The translations under genes were made by a program, and so were the position numbers. From positions 12,746,169 through 12,810,168 of the forward strand of contig NC_087072.1 of the NCBI RefSeq assembly GCF_026151205.1: a stretch of DNA of 64,000 nucleotides, read 5' to 3'. Under the pieces are notes generated by a model, which searched no databases, had not been told where the DNA came from, and saw nothing but the letters and a program-made list of their open reading frames with translations. This stretch comes from Bolinopsis microptera. Taxonomy: Eukaryota; Ctenophora; Tentaculata; Lobata; Bolinopsidae. This document shows, piece after piece, positions 31,730 to 43,711 of the stretch; the first letter of the stretch is position 1; every line of letters starts with the position of its first letter.

Positions 31730-34257
31730 TATATGTATATAGATAGATAGATAGCTCACCCCTGTACTCCGCATCCATTATCATCATGAAAAAGACCGAC
31801 AAGAAACTCGACAGGAGATCGGACCTCTTTAATTCCACGTCTCGAGGGTGCAAGTCAGCTGGATCCACCCCTATTTCGAGCCCAGCTTTAAGCCGAAAAG
31901 TCACTAGCAGAATACATAATAGGAACACAGAGCCAGATGCAGATCTAACATCTGATGGAGACTTTGTAGATGTAGAGAGCAACGAACCAGCATCGATCCC
32001 AGGAACGCTACTCTCTAAGTGTCCCTGCTTTGTAGAGTCAAAGAACCCTGCAATCTTATGTGTTACTTGTAAGCAGACCTTCCATTCTAACTGTGTTAAC
32101 CTTGCTGGCCTCACAGCAACTTCTCTAAAGAAGCTCAGCACTTCCTGGAAGTGCCCGGACTGCTTTATCTTTCCTTACACAAGAAGATTGAAGGAGGAGG
32201 AAAAATCCAAAGCGTTAACAGAATTCTTTAGCAATATTTCTAAGATATCAAAGTGTAATGAGGAACTCAAAGAAAGTACAACAACCATAGAGTTCTTCAA
32301 CGAGCATATCAAACACCTCATACTCAAGGAGGACAGTTTCAAAGAACACTCCAAAAGAACAGAACGATTAGTGACTGGAATTGAAGATATCACTGAAGAC
32401 ATAGCTTCTATACTTATGTATGTTGATCTTTTGGCCCAGGGACGAAACATAGCTGAATTTGAACAAACTATCTACAGTAACAATTTAATCCCTTTGATAT
32501 CGATTGCCACCCATGCCAAGCCGGGTTGCAATGAAAGCTTAATTGATAATATTTTAGTGAACTCTACTGAGCGTGTGTTAGGATCTGGAATTCTTGAATC
32601 CAAGATTTCCCATCATAACCCCATCTTCTGTTTCATATCGTGTAATATTAAAGAGAGTTCAAATACTGCCAAACTTAAACCTAAGTATGATTACTGTGAG
32701 TCTAATATAAAAAGTTTCCTTAATGATATTGGAAAGGATATCTACCAATCGAACTTTTCGTATGATGAGGAAGGTTTTGAAAAATTTGTCGAAACTGTCC
32801 ACGAAAAAATCGAACTGAATTTCAAAGTGGACTGTACTGCTGGTTTTCAATCAAAACGCAATAGATTGATGAATCCATGGATCACTTCTGCGTTAATTAA
32901 ATCTGTGTTTACTAAAGGCTTTCACTACAAGCGATGGAAGGCTTCGTGTACCAAAATCAACCCATTAGGTGAGGAAACTTTATATCTTAAGTATAAGGAG
33001 TATCGTTCTATCTTAAACAAAGCTATAAAATCTGCGAAAAAAGCCCACTATGGGAAAAAATTTGAACTTGCTAAAGGAAATATTTAAAAAACCTGGGAAT
33101 TGATCAACGAACTCAGGGGTAAATCTAAAAAAGATATAAAAGCATCATTCTTAATTGATGGTAGAATTGTAACTGAACGCCGTGAGATTGCCAACGGATT
33201 TAACATCTACTTCTCGTCTATTGCTCGTAATCTTAATTCAAAAGTTCAATCTTCTGTACCATCTCGTACGGTAACTGATGGCAATTTCAATAAAACGAAG
33301 TTTAAACAATACCTCAAGGGCAGAGAAAGAATAGTGAACTCTTTTTTTCTCAGCCCCTGTGACGAGGAAGAGATAAGTAAAATTATTGGTAGCCTTGAAA
33401 ATGGGAAGGCAAGTGATATCTCTGTTAAAGTCTTGAAAAAGAGTGTAAATTATCTGTCTGGTCATATCTCTAGATTCTTTAATTGGTTCTTGGACAATGG
33501 GGTCTTTCCAAACAAGCTTAAAACGGGCTCTATTACACCAATTTATAAAAAAGGAGACTCACGATGCATTGATAACTATCGACCTGTTTCTACATTACCG
33601 ATATTTGGCAAAATACTTGAAAAAATAATTTATAATAGGTTATATAATTACCTCAGTGCTATGAACGTGATTTATGATCGACAATTTGGTTTTAGAAAAC
33701 AACACTCAACATCTCATGCCGTAAACTATTCTGTCAATAAAATACTTAATGAGATTGAACAGCAAAATCATGTAATTGGAATATTTATTGATCTAAGTAA
33801 AGCATTTGACACAATTGAGCACGATAAACTCCTGCATAAACTTGAACACTATGGAGTAAGAGGTATTGCACTAAAAACTCTTGCTAGCTATCTAACAAAC
33901 CGTAGCCAAGTAACTTCTTTTCAAACTGAAAAATTGGACAAGTGTTCAGTTGAGTATGGTGTACCCCAGGGGTCAGTGTTAGGACCTCTACTATTTCTGA
34001 TTTATATAAATGATATTGTGAGCTCCTCAAGTTTGGCTGAATTCGTCCTGTTTGCTGATGATACAAATATTTTTGTGATAGGTCGTTCAGCACAGGAAGC
34101 TTTTGAAAAAGCTAATCATGTAATGAAACAGGTCAGTAACTATATGGAGTCTAACAAGTTACATATAAATGCAGGGAAAAGTTGTTTTATGCATTTTCAG
34201 CCAGGTTTGTCAAGAGCAACACAGACCTGTGCTAGAACACGGCCCTTTAACAGGAAT
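31730..34257 (+). pseudogene. LINE-type retroelement, copy 1: PHD finger plus reverse transcriptase, truncated at 3' end
   Basis: The frame opens at ATG 31786. A PHD-type zinc finger lies at about residues 85-128 (ILCVTCKQTFHSNCVNL, then WKCPDC), followed by a Lys/Glu-rich helix. Only the last part of an AP-type endonuclease remains (NNLIPLISIATHAKPGCNES, later SHHNPIF), joined after ILMYVDLLAQGRNIAEF. The frame meets TAA at 33085-33087 and continues in the same frame into reverse transcriptase, with GVPQGSVLGPLLFLIYINDI and the FADD catalytic motif. It is cut at 34257 by the duplication border, so the thumb and 3' end are lost. It looks like a CR1-type element with a PHD domain. The 5' flank holds ATAGATAGATAG. 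Confidence 0.88.
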
Positions 34258-34258
34258 A

Positions 34259-35117
34259 GATGACGTCATCAAGTTAACCGTTTTTAAAACTTGATTTTTG
34301 ACAAAGTAATAACTTTTAAAATTAATTTTAAACCATTAAGGAGTAATTTTATTCAAAATCTTAGGAAATTTTCACCTTAGATAATTGTTCAAGCATTCTG
34401 AAAATTTACCGGAAAGTTGTTCTAGCTTGCTCCTTCAAAAAAATATTCGTCATTGAAGTTTGTGCTTTTTTGAAGAATTATTTTATAAAAACGTCAATTT
34501 TGCGATTTAGTATTCTCTGGTGTTGGGCCATGCCTTGGGTTGTGGAGCTCCGTTCTGCTTTCTATAGGTATAAATTGTGCATTAGGCTAGTTTTAAAGTT
34601 AAAAATCGAAAAGTTGCACACGTGGAGACACGCCCAAATTGATAAAAAATTGCTAAAATCACTGAAAATTGCTGTTTTCGTCATTTTCTGTCAACTTTAG
34701 AGTGCCGTTGTGATTACAGTTCTTCTTGAAATACTTTGAAACTTTGCATGCTTATCAAGCTATATATAAAACAATTACATGCAAAAATTTACGGCGATTC
34801 AATATTGAATGCGCACGCAACGTCCGCTCAAAGTTTGCACGTGCGAAAGGTGAGAATTTTGCTCATTCGTGATTTCCAACAAATTCTGCTTTGCCACGAC
34901 AGTTTAATGTCATTATATATGAATTTAATGCCAACTTAAATGAGTATTAAGTGGCAGATTCAGTCAGTGATCGACCAATATGCTTCCCTAAACACAAGGA
35001 AATGTTTTTAAAGGAAAAATTTCGAAATCGTTGAAACTTCCTCCTTATTAATGAAGATATCAGTTTATATTTCGACTTTATAAAGTACCCTGACATCATA
35101 ATCAAAAAGAGATGATA
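34259..35117 (-). mobile_element. S1 module, copy D (reversed, partial, duplicated)
   Basis: Essentially identical to 30357-31216, created by the tandem duplication. It starts abruptly at GATGACGTCATCAAG, one base after the truncated retroelement. Confidence 0.9.
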
Positions 35118-35313
35118 TTTTACCAAAACCCATAATCATGGGTAGAGTGGACCGTTGCCCAAAGATTATGGGGAAAAGCGAGCGACCGATTTCATTCTCG
35201 GTATCATTTTGCATTTGAGAACGGTCAATCAAATTAATATCATTTCCTTTTGTTTGGGAAAGAGAGACACTGGCAACGGTCCACTCTACCCATGATTATG
35301 GGTTTTGGTAAAA
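35118..35313. mobile_element. FB foldback element, copy D, left arm mostly deleted
   Basis: Only about 45 bp of the left arm (ending TGGACCGTTGCC) remain before the right arm. About 318 bp present in copy C are missing. Loss of one arm of a long inverted repeat is a common deletion outcome. Confidence 0.85.
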
Positions 35314-38300
35314 TATATGTATATAGATAGATAGATAGCTCACCCCTGTACTCCGCATCCATTATCATCATGAAAAAGACCGACAAGAAACTCGACAGGA
35401 GATCGGACCTCTTTAATTCCACGTCTCGAGGGTGCAAGTCAGCTGGATCCACCCCTATTTCGAGCCCAGCTTTAAGCCGAAAAGTCACTAGCAGAATACA
35501 TAATAGGAACACAGAGCCAGATGCAGATCTAACATCTGATGGAGACTTTGTAGATGTAGAGAGCAACGAACCAGCATCGATCCCAGGAACGCTACTCTCT
35601 AAGTGTCCCTGCTTTGTAGAGTCAAAGAACCCTGCAATCTTATGTGTTACTTGTAAGCAGACCTTCCATTCTAACTGTGTTAACCTTGCTGGCCTCACAG
35701 CAACTTCTCTAAAGAAGCTCAGCACTTCCTGGAAGTGCCCGGACTGCTTTATCTTTCCTTACACAAGAAGATTGAAGGAGGAGGAAAAATCCAAAGCGTT
35801 AACAGAATTCTTTAGCAATATTTCTAAGATATCAAAGTGTAATGAGGAACTCAAAGAAAGTACAACAACCATAGAGTTCTTCAACGAGCATATCAAACAC
35901 CTCATACTCAAGGAGGACAGTTTCAAAGAACACTCCAAAAGAACAGAACGATTAGTGACTGGAATTGAAGATATCACTGAAGACATAGCTTCTATACTTA
36001 TGTATGTTGATCTTTTGGCCCAGGGACGAAACATAGCTGAATTTGAACAAACTATCTACAGTAACAATTTAATCCCTTTGATATCGATTGCCACCCATGC
36101 CAAGCCGGGTTGCAATGAAAGCTTAATTGATAATATTTTAGTGAACTCTACTGAGCGTGTGTTAGGATCTGGAATTCTTGAATCCAAGATTTCCCATCAT
36201 AACCCCATCTTCTGTTTCATATCGTGTAATATTAAAGAGAGTTCAAATACTGCCAAACTTAAACCTAAGTATGATTACTGTGAGTCTAATATAAAAAGTT
36301 TCCTTAATGATATTGGAAAGGATATCTACCAATCGAACTTTTCGTATGATGAGGAAGGTTTTGAAAAATTTGTCGAAACTGTCCACGAAAAAATCGAACT
36401 GAATTTCAAAGTGGACTGTACTGCTGGTTTTCAATCAAAACGCAATAGATTGATGAATCCATGGATCACTTCTGCGTTAATTAAATCTGTGTTTACTAAA
36501 GGCTTTCACTACAAGCGATGGAAGGCTTCGTGTACCAAAATCAACCCATTAGGTGAGGAAACTTTATATCTTAAGTATAAGGAGTATCGTTCTATCTTAA
36601 ACAAAGCTATAAAATCTGCGAAAAAAGCCCACTATGGGAAAAAATTTGAACTTGCTAAAGGAAATATTTAAAAAACCTGGGAATTGATCAACTAACTCAG
36701 GGGTAAATCTAAAAAAGATATAAAAGCATCATTCTTAATTGATGGTAGAATTGTAACTGAACGCCGTGAGATTGCCAACGGATTTAACATCTACTTCTCG
36801 TCTATTGCTCGTAATCTTAATTCAAAAGTTCAATCTTCTGTACCATCTCGTACGGTAACTGATGGCAATTTCAATAAAACGAAGTTTAAACAATACCTCA
36901 AGGGCAGAGAAAGAATAGTGAACTCTTTTTTTCTCAGCCCCTGTGACGAGGAAGAGATAAGTAAAATTATTGGTAGCCTTGAAAATGGGAAGGCAAGTGA
37001 TATCTCTGTTAAAGTCTTGAAAAAGAGTGTAAATTATCTGTCTGGTCATATCTCTAGATTCTTTAATTGGTTCTTGGACAATGGGGTCTTTCCAAACAAG
37101 CTTAAAACGGGCTCTATTACACCAATTTATAAAAAAGGAGACTCACGATGCATTGATAACTATCGACCTGTTTCTACATTACCGATATTTGGCAAAATAC
37201 TTGAAAAAATAATTTATAATAGGTTATATAATTACCTCAGTGCTATGAACGTGATTTATGATCGACAATTTGGTTTTAGAAAACAACACTCAACATCTCA
37301 TGCCGTAAACTATTCTGTCAATAAAATACTTAATGAGATTGAACAGCAAAATCATGTAATTGGAATATTTATTGATCTAAGTAAAGCATTTGACACAATT
37401 GAGCACGATAAACTCCTGCATAAACTTGAACACTATGGAGTAAGAGGTATTGCACTAAAAACTCTTGCTAGCTATCTAACAAACCGTAGCCAAGTAACTT
37501 CTTTTCAAACTGAAAAATTGGACAAGTGTTCAGTTGAGTATGGTGTACCCCAGGGGTCAGTGTTAGGACCTCTACTATTTCTGATTTATATAAATGATAT
37601 TGTGAGCTCCTCAAGTTTGGCTGAATTCGTCCTGTTTGCTGATGATACAAATATTTTTGTGATAGGTCGTTCAGCACAGGAAGCTTTTGAAAAAGCTAAT
37701 CATGTAATGAAACAGGTCAGTAACTATATGGAGTCTAACAAGTTACATATAAATGCAGGGAAAAGTTGTTTTATGCATTTTCAGCCAGGTTTGTCAAGAG
37801 CAACACAGACCTGTGCTAGAACACGGCCCTTTAACAGGAATCTAACGATTTCAATAGATGGCAAAAAGCTAGAAAAAGTTCAATGTACAAAATTTCTTGG
37901 GGTGATAATAGACGAACAGCTATGTTGGGAACCACATCTTAATCATTTATCTTTAAAGCTGAACTCCAGTATTGTATCGATTAAGAGAATTTGCAAATTC
38001 ATTCCCAAATCTGAATATTTGAAACTATACAATGCTCTTTTTATGTCACATCTTAGCTATTGTATAAGTTGCTGGGGTGGGATCCCTAAACATAAGCTGA
38101 ATAAAATCTTTGCTATTCAAAAACGATGTATACGACTGCTATTTGGTAACATTCCCAATTTTGATCATAAAGAATACTACTTAACCTGTGCACGTTCAAG
38201 AACTTATAACGAACATATGGCTAAAAAGAACTACTGTCTTGAACACACTAAACCGCTATTCACTGAGCAGAAAATTATGAACCTGGAGAATCTGCACATG

Positions 38301-39041
38301 TACCATACATCTATGGAGCTATTCAAAATTCTTAAATTTGATGTCCCCAGTCGATTAAAGATCTTTTCAAGTTCTGTCCTAGAAATGAAAAACTTCGTCT
38401 GATTGTCCCATTACTGAGGTTAGATATCTCCCAACAGAACTTTTTGTACACCTCTACGAAAATATGGAATGATCTCATCCCCTATGTATTCGAAATATGT
38501 GATGCTAATGTAGATGGGATAATAATCCCGGGGTCTTCCAAAAATTCAGACTTATCAGCCTCGTCAGGTATTATTAAATCTAACCTTAAAAAGCACTTGC
38601 TATCCCTCCAAAATCGAGGTGACCCTAATATATGGTAACTAATCTATATTATATCTCAAATTCTACATCTGGTACGGCTCTGCACACATGATATCTCTCT
38701 CTGCCATGAAACATGGCTAACCTTTCAAACTATGATTTAAAACATAAACCTAAACTAAAACTCAACTGGGCTCTCCTATGTCACCAAACTAGACCAATAA
38801 GCAATTTTAGCTTAGATAATTATATTTTTCTATATTTGTATAATAAGTATTATATTGACGTAGTGGATGGTTGAGGGGGTTTCAAGCACAGGTCACTCTC
38901 AAATCCTAAAGATAAGCAGTGGCCTTCGGCACTTGAAACCTCTTCAAACCTCCCCTGATTTATTTATTATTGATATTGTTTGATTGTGCCGTAAAAATAA
39001 ATATTTGTTTTATTAAATAAATAAATATTTGTTTTATTAGA
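35314..39041 (+). pseudogene. LINE-type retroelement, copy 2: PHD finger plus reverse transcriptase, full length but inactive
   Basis: The 5' part matches copy 1 (ATG at 35370, same endonuclease deletion, same TAA at 36669-36671). A second in-frame stop is at 36693-36695, where copy 1 has GAA. Reverse transcriptase continues through FADD to the thumb (CISCWGGIPKHKLNKIFAIQ). A frameshift near 38355 separates this from the end of the protein (FCPRNEKLRLIVPLLRLD, then YTSTKIWNDLIPYVFE), which stops at 38638. The 3' end holds two copies of AAATATTTGTTTTATTA and ends at about 39041, where a reversed S2 resumes. Two stops, a frameshift and no endonuclease core rule out autonomous activity. Confidence 0.9.
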
Positions 39042-39045
39042 TATA

Positions 39046-39535
39046 TATCCCGACAATCTATCGTAAAACAGGGGTTCTAGAAAACCCATTTCCCGATGCT
39101 CCTGAAACCTGAAACTTTTTTGCAGTCGATTTGGTCAACGTCTAGACGCCCTGAAAAATTTCAGATCTCTAACTCAATTTTAACATGGTTTTTAAGGCAC
39201 CTGAATATGGCGATTTTGGGTTTTTTACCGAATTTCGTATAACAGTGCTGGCGAGTATTTTATGCAAATTTCTTAAAAATCTCAACATAACTATTTTTTA
39301 TTCCTGTCATCTTTGACATCAAATTCGAATGTTTTTAACTAAAAATAAATCTGCTGAACGACTTCCGATGAGTCTTAATGCCTGAAAAACTCCGGCCGGA
39401 GTGCACGCTTCGCGTGCACTAAAGAGGCTTCCGACGTGTACCAAAGGGGGTATAATAGTAAAGGGGGTACAATAGTAAAGGGGGTACATAGTATACCCCA
39501 AATAAAGACACCGCTCGTGCTTGCCAGCACTGTGA
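39046..39535 (-). mobile_element. S2 module, copy C (reversed)
   Basis: Reverse of 27358-27893, from CCGACAATCTATCGTAAAAC to GTGCTTGCCAGCACTGTGA. It keeps one of the GC-rich hairpins (GTGCACGC-TTC-GCGTGCAC near 39400) and lacks the larger GGCGGCGGCC one. The retroelement sits between FB and this S2. Confidence 0.85.
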
Positions 39536-40270
39536 TAAGCTTGTTATGTAGCGTGATGCGTTACTGTGCCGCGCCGCGCACTCGATGAGGCTTCTCCTGG
39601 CTAGATCGGCGAGTGGCGGCGAAATGCGCTACTGTGTACTGTGCCGCGCCGAGCTGCCATGAATTGACATCTGCATCGTCAATTAACAAATAAGCTTAGT
39701 CAGACGCAACTTTTGGTACCAAAATTATAATATTTGAAGAACAAAATTTTTCAAAAATTTGTTCAAAATTTCACACAAGGGGGGATGGGGGAACCCTTGA
39801 ACATTGTATTGAAAAAATTATATTGTGCGAAATGACAGGCTGAGCGCCGCCCAGTAAGTATATAAACATAATTATATACGCTAATCTAACTGCGTATAAT
39901 GCGATTACACTATTAATTGCACGAGCCGCAGCCGATTGGAAATTGATACAATAATCGCACGAGGCGAAGCCGAGTTCGATTATTACATTTACAGTTATGT
40001 CACGAGGTGCAGCCGAGTTAAGTGCAATAACTGGTGTAATCGTATTATACATGCAGTTAGATTCGCATATAACTCCACGCCTCTGATGTTATAACCAGTG
40101 TAATTAGTTTATAATTATTTGTAATCGCACCGACTTTGTTGTTAAAAGTTGCTCTCAAAACAATGCGATTATAAACTAATCGCACTGTTTTGACTTTGAG
40201 AGGCTGAGAAGTTTTTATTTTGATTTCCGGAGTGTACTCACAAAAAAATGAAACAGTCATTAGATAAACA
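39536..40270. repeat. Mixed short repeats and a hairpin
   Basis: CTGTGCCGCGCCG occurs twice near 39567 and 39640. A reversed piece of R3 is at 39834-39860. Three degenerate GCACGAGGCGAAGCCGA-type steps lie at 39918-40016. A near-perfect inverted repeat, CTCTCAAAACAATGCGATTA against TAATCGCACTGTTTTGAC, spans 40152-40202. Related single arms occur near 43608 and 45034. Probably MITE debris. Confidence 0.65.
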
Positions 40271-40274
40271 AATT

Positions 40275-41272
40275 TCAAAAGTCGATCAATGTTTCATAAA
40301 TCTTACAATATTGTGAGGAAGACAGTATGTTGTTTGAAGGGGACAGCCTGTTGCTACTATGTGAAGATGACGGTCTGCTATCAGCCTCACTCAGTGAGGA
40401 TATTAATCTGCTAACAGTCCTCCTCTTTTTTGGCGAGATAGTCATTGATATATCCGTAAAGAGTCTTTTCCTTGATTTGGGTGTGAAATCTTCACTGGTA
40501 GTGGTACTGGTATTGTCAAAGGAACCTCTGTTTGCTTGCGGTGGACTTTGAGGTGATCCTACAAATACCGGCGGAGCTGATTGCCTCTCGTATGTGCTGT
40601 TCGTCTGGAACAATAGGTTAAATATCTTTGTGCCGACTTCATGATCCATTGTGTCATATAGTTTATCAAAGACGTAGCGCTCTCATGTCCGGTGTAGGCC
40701 ATAATTTGCTTTAGCGGAACATTTTTCCTCATCAAACTTGACACCACCATTTTCCTGATGGAGGTATTGGATATTTTGCGATCCCCGACATCAATCTCCG
40801 AGACAACAACCATCTTTTTCACAGCTCCTGCTATTTTGTTCACTCCCGAAGGGCTGTTTATGAACCAGGGACCGTCCTTCAGACAAGCTTTACGGGGATC
40901 TTTTGACGTTGTTCTTGCCAGGTTGAGAAACATGGGCGCATCCTGATCGTCGGCAACCCCTGCCCCCTGGTCTCATGGAGGAGTACTTCAAGAAGGTCGC
41001 AACGGGACAGAAGTGTAAACAGTCCGGATCAGCAGAAAGAACTCCGACTCCATAGTCCATGTCTCATATTCCGTGGATCTTCCCCCTGCCGTGTCTTACT
41101 GAGGCGTTCTTTATCCAACGTGATAAATTGGTTCCCATCAACCACCTCAATTATCAAATCCCCGTATCTGGTTTCTCTCAGCTCAGTTCTTGCCCTCTGT
41201 CCCAGCCGCAGACATATGATGACCATTGAATTCCACAGTGCTGCTGGACTGTGTGTTCCAACTTAGGATATG
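40275..41272 (-). pseudogene. Tyrosine recombinase pseudogene, Crypton-like
   Basis: Minus-strand pieces fit the catalytic domain of the eukaryotic Crypton-type tyrosine recombinases, which cut and rejoin DNA through a covalent tyrosine link. The first piece (about 41272-41046) reads LWNSMVIICLRLGQRARTEL and later KERLSKTRQGEDPRN. After a frame change comes DPDCLHFCPVATFLKYSS. After another near the G-run at 40960 comes the C-terminal part NTSIRKMVVSSLMRKNVPLK followed by QIMAYTGHES and LINYM, the Arg, Gly-His and Tyr region. A further shift near 40650 leads to a Ser/Pro-rich tail with SPKKRR. At least three frame changes make it inactive. Recognition is by remembered family pattern. Confidence 0.7.
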
Positions 41273-41352
41273 GCGCAGTACTACTACTTGCAATTAAAAT
41301 ATCAAAATGTATTAATATTATTATTTCAAACTATGGATCGTTCACATATTAC

Positions 41353-41533
41353 GGGTCGTTCACATATTACGAATTCATTTTTTGGAACATTTTTACCCCC
41401 CCCCCCCCCCCCTCTCCGTAATAAGTTTTACAAATAGTTATTGTGTCGAAATTGCAGTAGAGCAATCATTTTGAAACCCCCCCCCCCCCCCCCCCCCCCC
41501 CATTCGGCTGATTACGTAATATGTGAACGACCC
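41353..41533. mobile_element. MITE with inverted ends and poly-C tracts
   Basis: GGGTCGTTCACATATTACG (41353-41371) faces CGTAATATGTGAACGACCC (41515-41533). An extra copy of the left end lies just outside at 41335. The interior has C-runs of about 17 and 25 bases (41396-41412, 41477-41501), which are prone to sequencing error. No coding capacity and no family assigned. Confidence 0.75.
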
Positions 41534-41724
41534 CCTATTGAAAGCAATTGAATTGGCGGGCAAACGATCCGTTTCATGATGTGTATAATACAATGCCAAT
41601 CAAATGCAATTGCATTAAAATACATTTCCATGCAACTATCAAATGTTATTGTACCACCCAACTGGTGTAAAATTGGAAAACGGCTATAACACGGCAACCG
41701 GCTTGACTGGTCAAAGCCTTGGGC

Positions 41725-42215
41725 GACTGTAGTTGTTGCAAACAAACTACTTCTAACAATCTACGTACGCAGCTCCCGATAAACGAGGAGTAAGGAACGA
41801 TGTATCTGTTTGAAACGAGAATCGAGATATGCGCTGATAAGTTAGTGACAACTCCTGATGAACGAGAAAATAACACTACTAGAGCTAAAATGAACCTGTA
41901 TTAAACAAGGTCTTAAACCTACTGGCTGCTCCTGATGAACGAGGAGTTAACAAATAAAGGTGACTGTCTGAAACAAGCTACGGGTGCAGGTGTACCTGTC
42001 TAAAACAAGATAGTGATACGATCTTAATATTTAAACTCCCGATAAACGAGGAGATGAGAAGTCTGTAACTCGCGACGGTTATAGTGGCTGTACGAAGCAC
42101 TGACAGTGAACTCCGGTGAGCTGTAATTCCCGATGTGATGGCTCAGTCTGTTTATAAACAAGAAAGGTGGAAGGCTAACGGAGTCTGTATTTAAACAAGA
42201 CTTAGACTTAGAGTA
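41725..42215 (+). other. Series of short hairpins with conserved loops
   Basis: Two loop types recur on short complementary stems. Type 1 is CTCC, then YGATRAACGA, then GGAG near 41772, 41929 and 42036, with a weaker one at 41853. Type 2 is a stem around GTNTNAAACA, for example AGTCT-GTATTTAAACA-AGACT near 42190, ACCT-GTATTAAACA-AGGT near 41896 and GTAGTT-GTTGCAAACA-AACTAC near 41729. Poorer copies are near 41806, 41968, 41997 and 42148. The types roughly alternate with about 80-bp spacing. Stem sequences change while loops stay. It could be a degenerate tandem repeat or a structured RNA. No known family is recognised. Confidence 0.45.
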
Positions 42216-43600
42216 TGGTTCTAATACTAAATGAAACGCTCTCGTAACGCTAGAAACTTAATAATTCAAAGCCCGACGAATACTCGGTGACAATTTCAGA
42301 AGTGCTTATCTCCCAAAAACCTTATCTCTTAAAAAAAAGGGCTCGCAAAATCTGATTGTTTGTTTGGGGCTGGCTTTTACACCAGTCAATGTTTACTCAA
42401 AATATATAATAATTGTAATAATCAATATTAATCCCCGAAGGGCACGCAAATTACATGTCATCGAACTCATAGTTATTTCGTCTAGATTTTATCAGTTGAT
42501 TCTGATGTCGATGACCCTGATCTGCAAACACATTTAAAAGCTTAAACTTTTATATGAAATTATTTACTTGATAATAATGTCGTAGGTGTTTTATCAGTAT
42601 AGGTTTGCGCTAGTTGGCAGTGAAATATGGAATGTGCTGTCAGGATGGCACGATAAGTGATTTAGATGGGACAGTGGACACTGATATAATAGTGAAAGTT
42701 GAGCTGCATATGTTAGGTTGCTATTAGTATTAAGTGTCGGCTGTTCTTTTTGATTTACGAAATCCTGGTTAGTTATGGAGTGGAAACTTTTTGTTTGAAG
42801 TTAAAATATTTAAAGTAATTGAGCCCATGTCTTATCAGCACCTGCTTGTGCTATCTTGACAGTGAGAAGACAGTGAAAAATGTGGCATATGGTTGATAGT
42901 GACTAGTGTGCTAACCGTCTAGTTAAAGTTTTACTTATTCCTTAGGTTATTCTCGGTAGTTGATTTGTTGAGTGCCTGATCTTGCTGATTTACGTAGCCC
43001 GGGTAAATTATGTAACAGAAAAGTTGGCCATTCTTCATCGTTTCCTGAGCTTTGTAGTTCTATCATTACACGCTTTGCTGATTTCTTATAAATGCTTATT
43101 GAGAAAATGCTAGATGGGCAAGTTATGCGACTAATGTTGTGCTCGGTAATAGCTAATATAGGACCTTTATACAGAACACTAGCGCGTAGATCTGGTTGAG
43201 AGTACGTTGTTAGCCAGTCGATATTGTCGTCATAAGACGTGCCATGATAAATATAAAAAAGGCCGAAGAACTATAGATAAGAAGGTAATGGTTCGAATAT
43301 AAAATAGATGCATGAGATAAAATTAAAATTAAGAACTGGCAAAAAAACGGTGAATTAAAATATTAAAATGTAAAATTTAAGCCTAGCAACATTGTGGAAT
43401 GTGGATCTACTAAACTAGTTAACTACACCAAACACGGCAGCAAACAATCAACTTTCTCAACTACCTCAGGTAGTTGATTTAGGTCAATACTTGAATCATC
43501 ACCTCATAGTAGTAAAATACTCGGTTTGAGTTAGGTCCTCATTTTACGAGGTGCTCTCTTTGAATCTAATTATCTGCCTGAGCCATGATTTACAGCATCT
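42216..43600. other. AT-rich spacer, nothing recognised
   Basis: I see no coding frame, hairpin series or transposon end in this stretch. Confidence 0.5.
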
Positions 43601-43641
43601 TTCAGGGAATCAGTGCAATTAGTTTAGTAATCGTACCTAAT

Positions 43642-43711
43642 TTGACCATTGTTAATGGTCTGGCCCGGCGCGCGCTACTTCGAAGAAATTTAGACGAGTA
43701 ACATCCGTCAA
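43642..43711. mobile_element. R2 MITE, short copy
   Basis: It begins TTGACCATTGTTAATGGTC and ends GAGTAACATCCGTCAA, with the GGCGCGCGCTACTTCGAAG core between. A fuller copy lies reversed at 45724-45838, and partial copies lie at 52475-52520 and 52805-52875. Its right end is split by the MULE element that follows. Confidence 0.75.

Larger units (their letters stand above)
30357..34257 (+). repeat. 3.9-kb tandem duplication, left unit
   Basis: This segment (S1 part, FB copy C, 5' two-thirds of the retroelement) recurs from 34259 to 37841. The offset is 3,902 bp up to the FB element and 3,584 bp after it, because the right unit lost about 318 bp from FB. Elsewhere I see almost no differences. 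One is a G to T change that makes a stop codon at 36693. Confidence 0.9.

Noticed and set aside
31656-32141. A 161-codon minus-strand frame, repeated at 35240-35725
   Set aside because: It is antisense to the PHD-containing retroelement frame and has no family resemblance.
41850-41880. A possible hammerhead ribozyme core (CTGATGA and CGAGAAA)
   Set aside because: The spacing, the third helix and the cleavage-site partner could not be placed, and sister copies read CGATAAACGA, which breaks the core.
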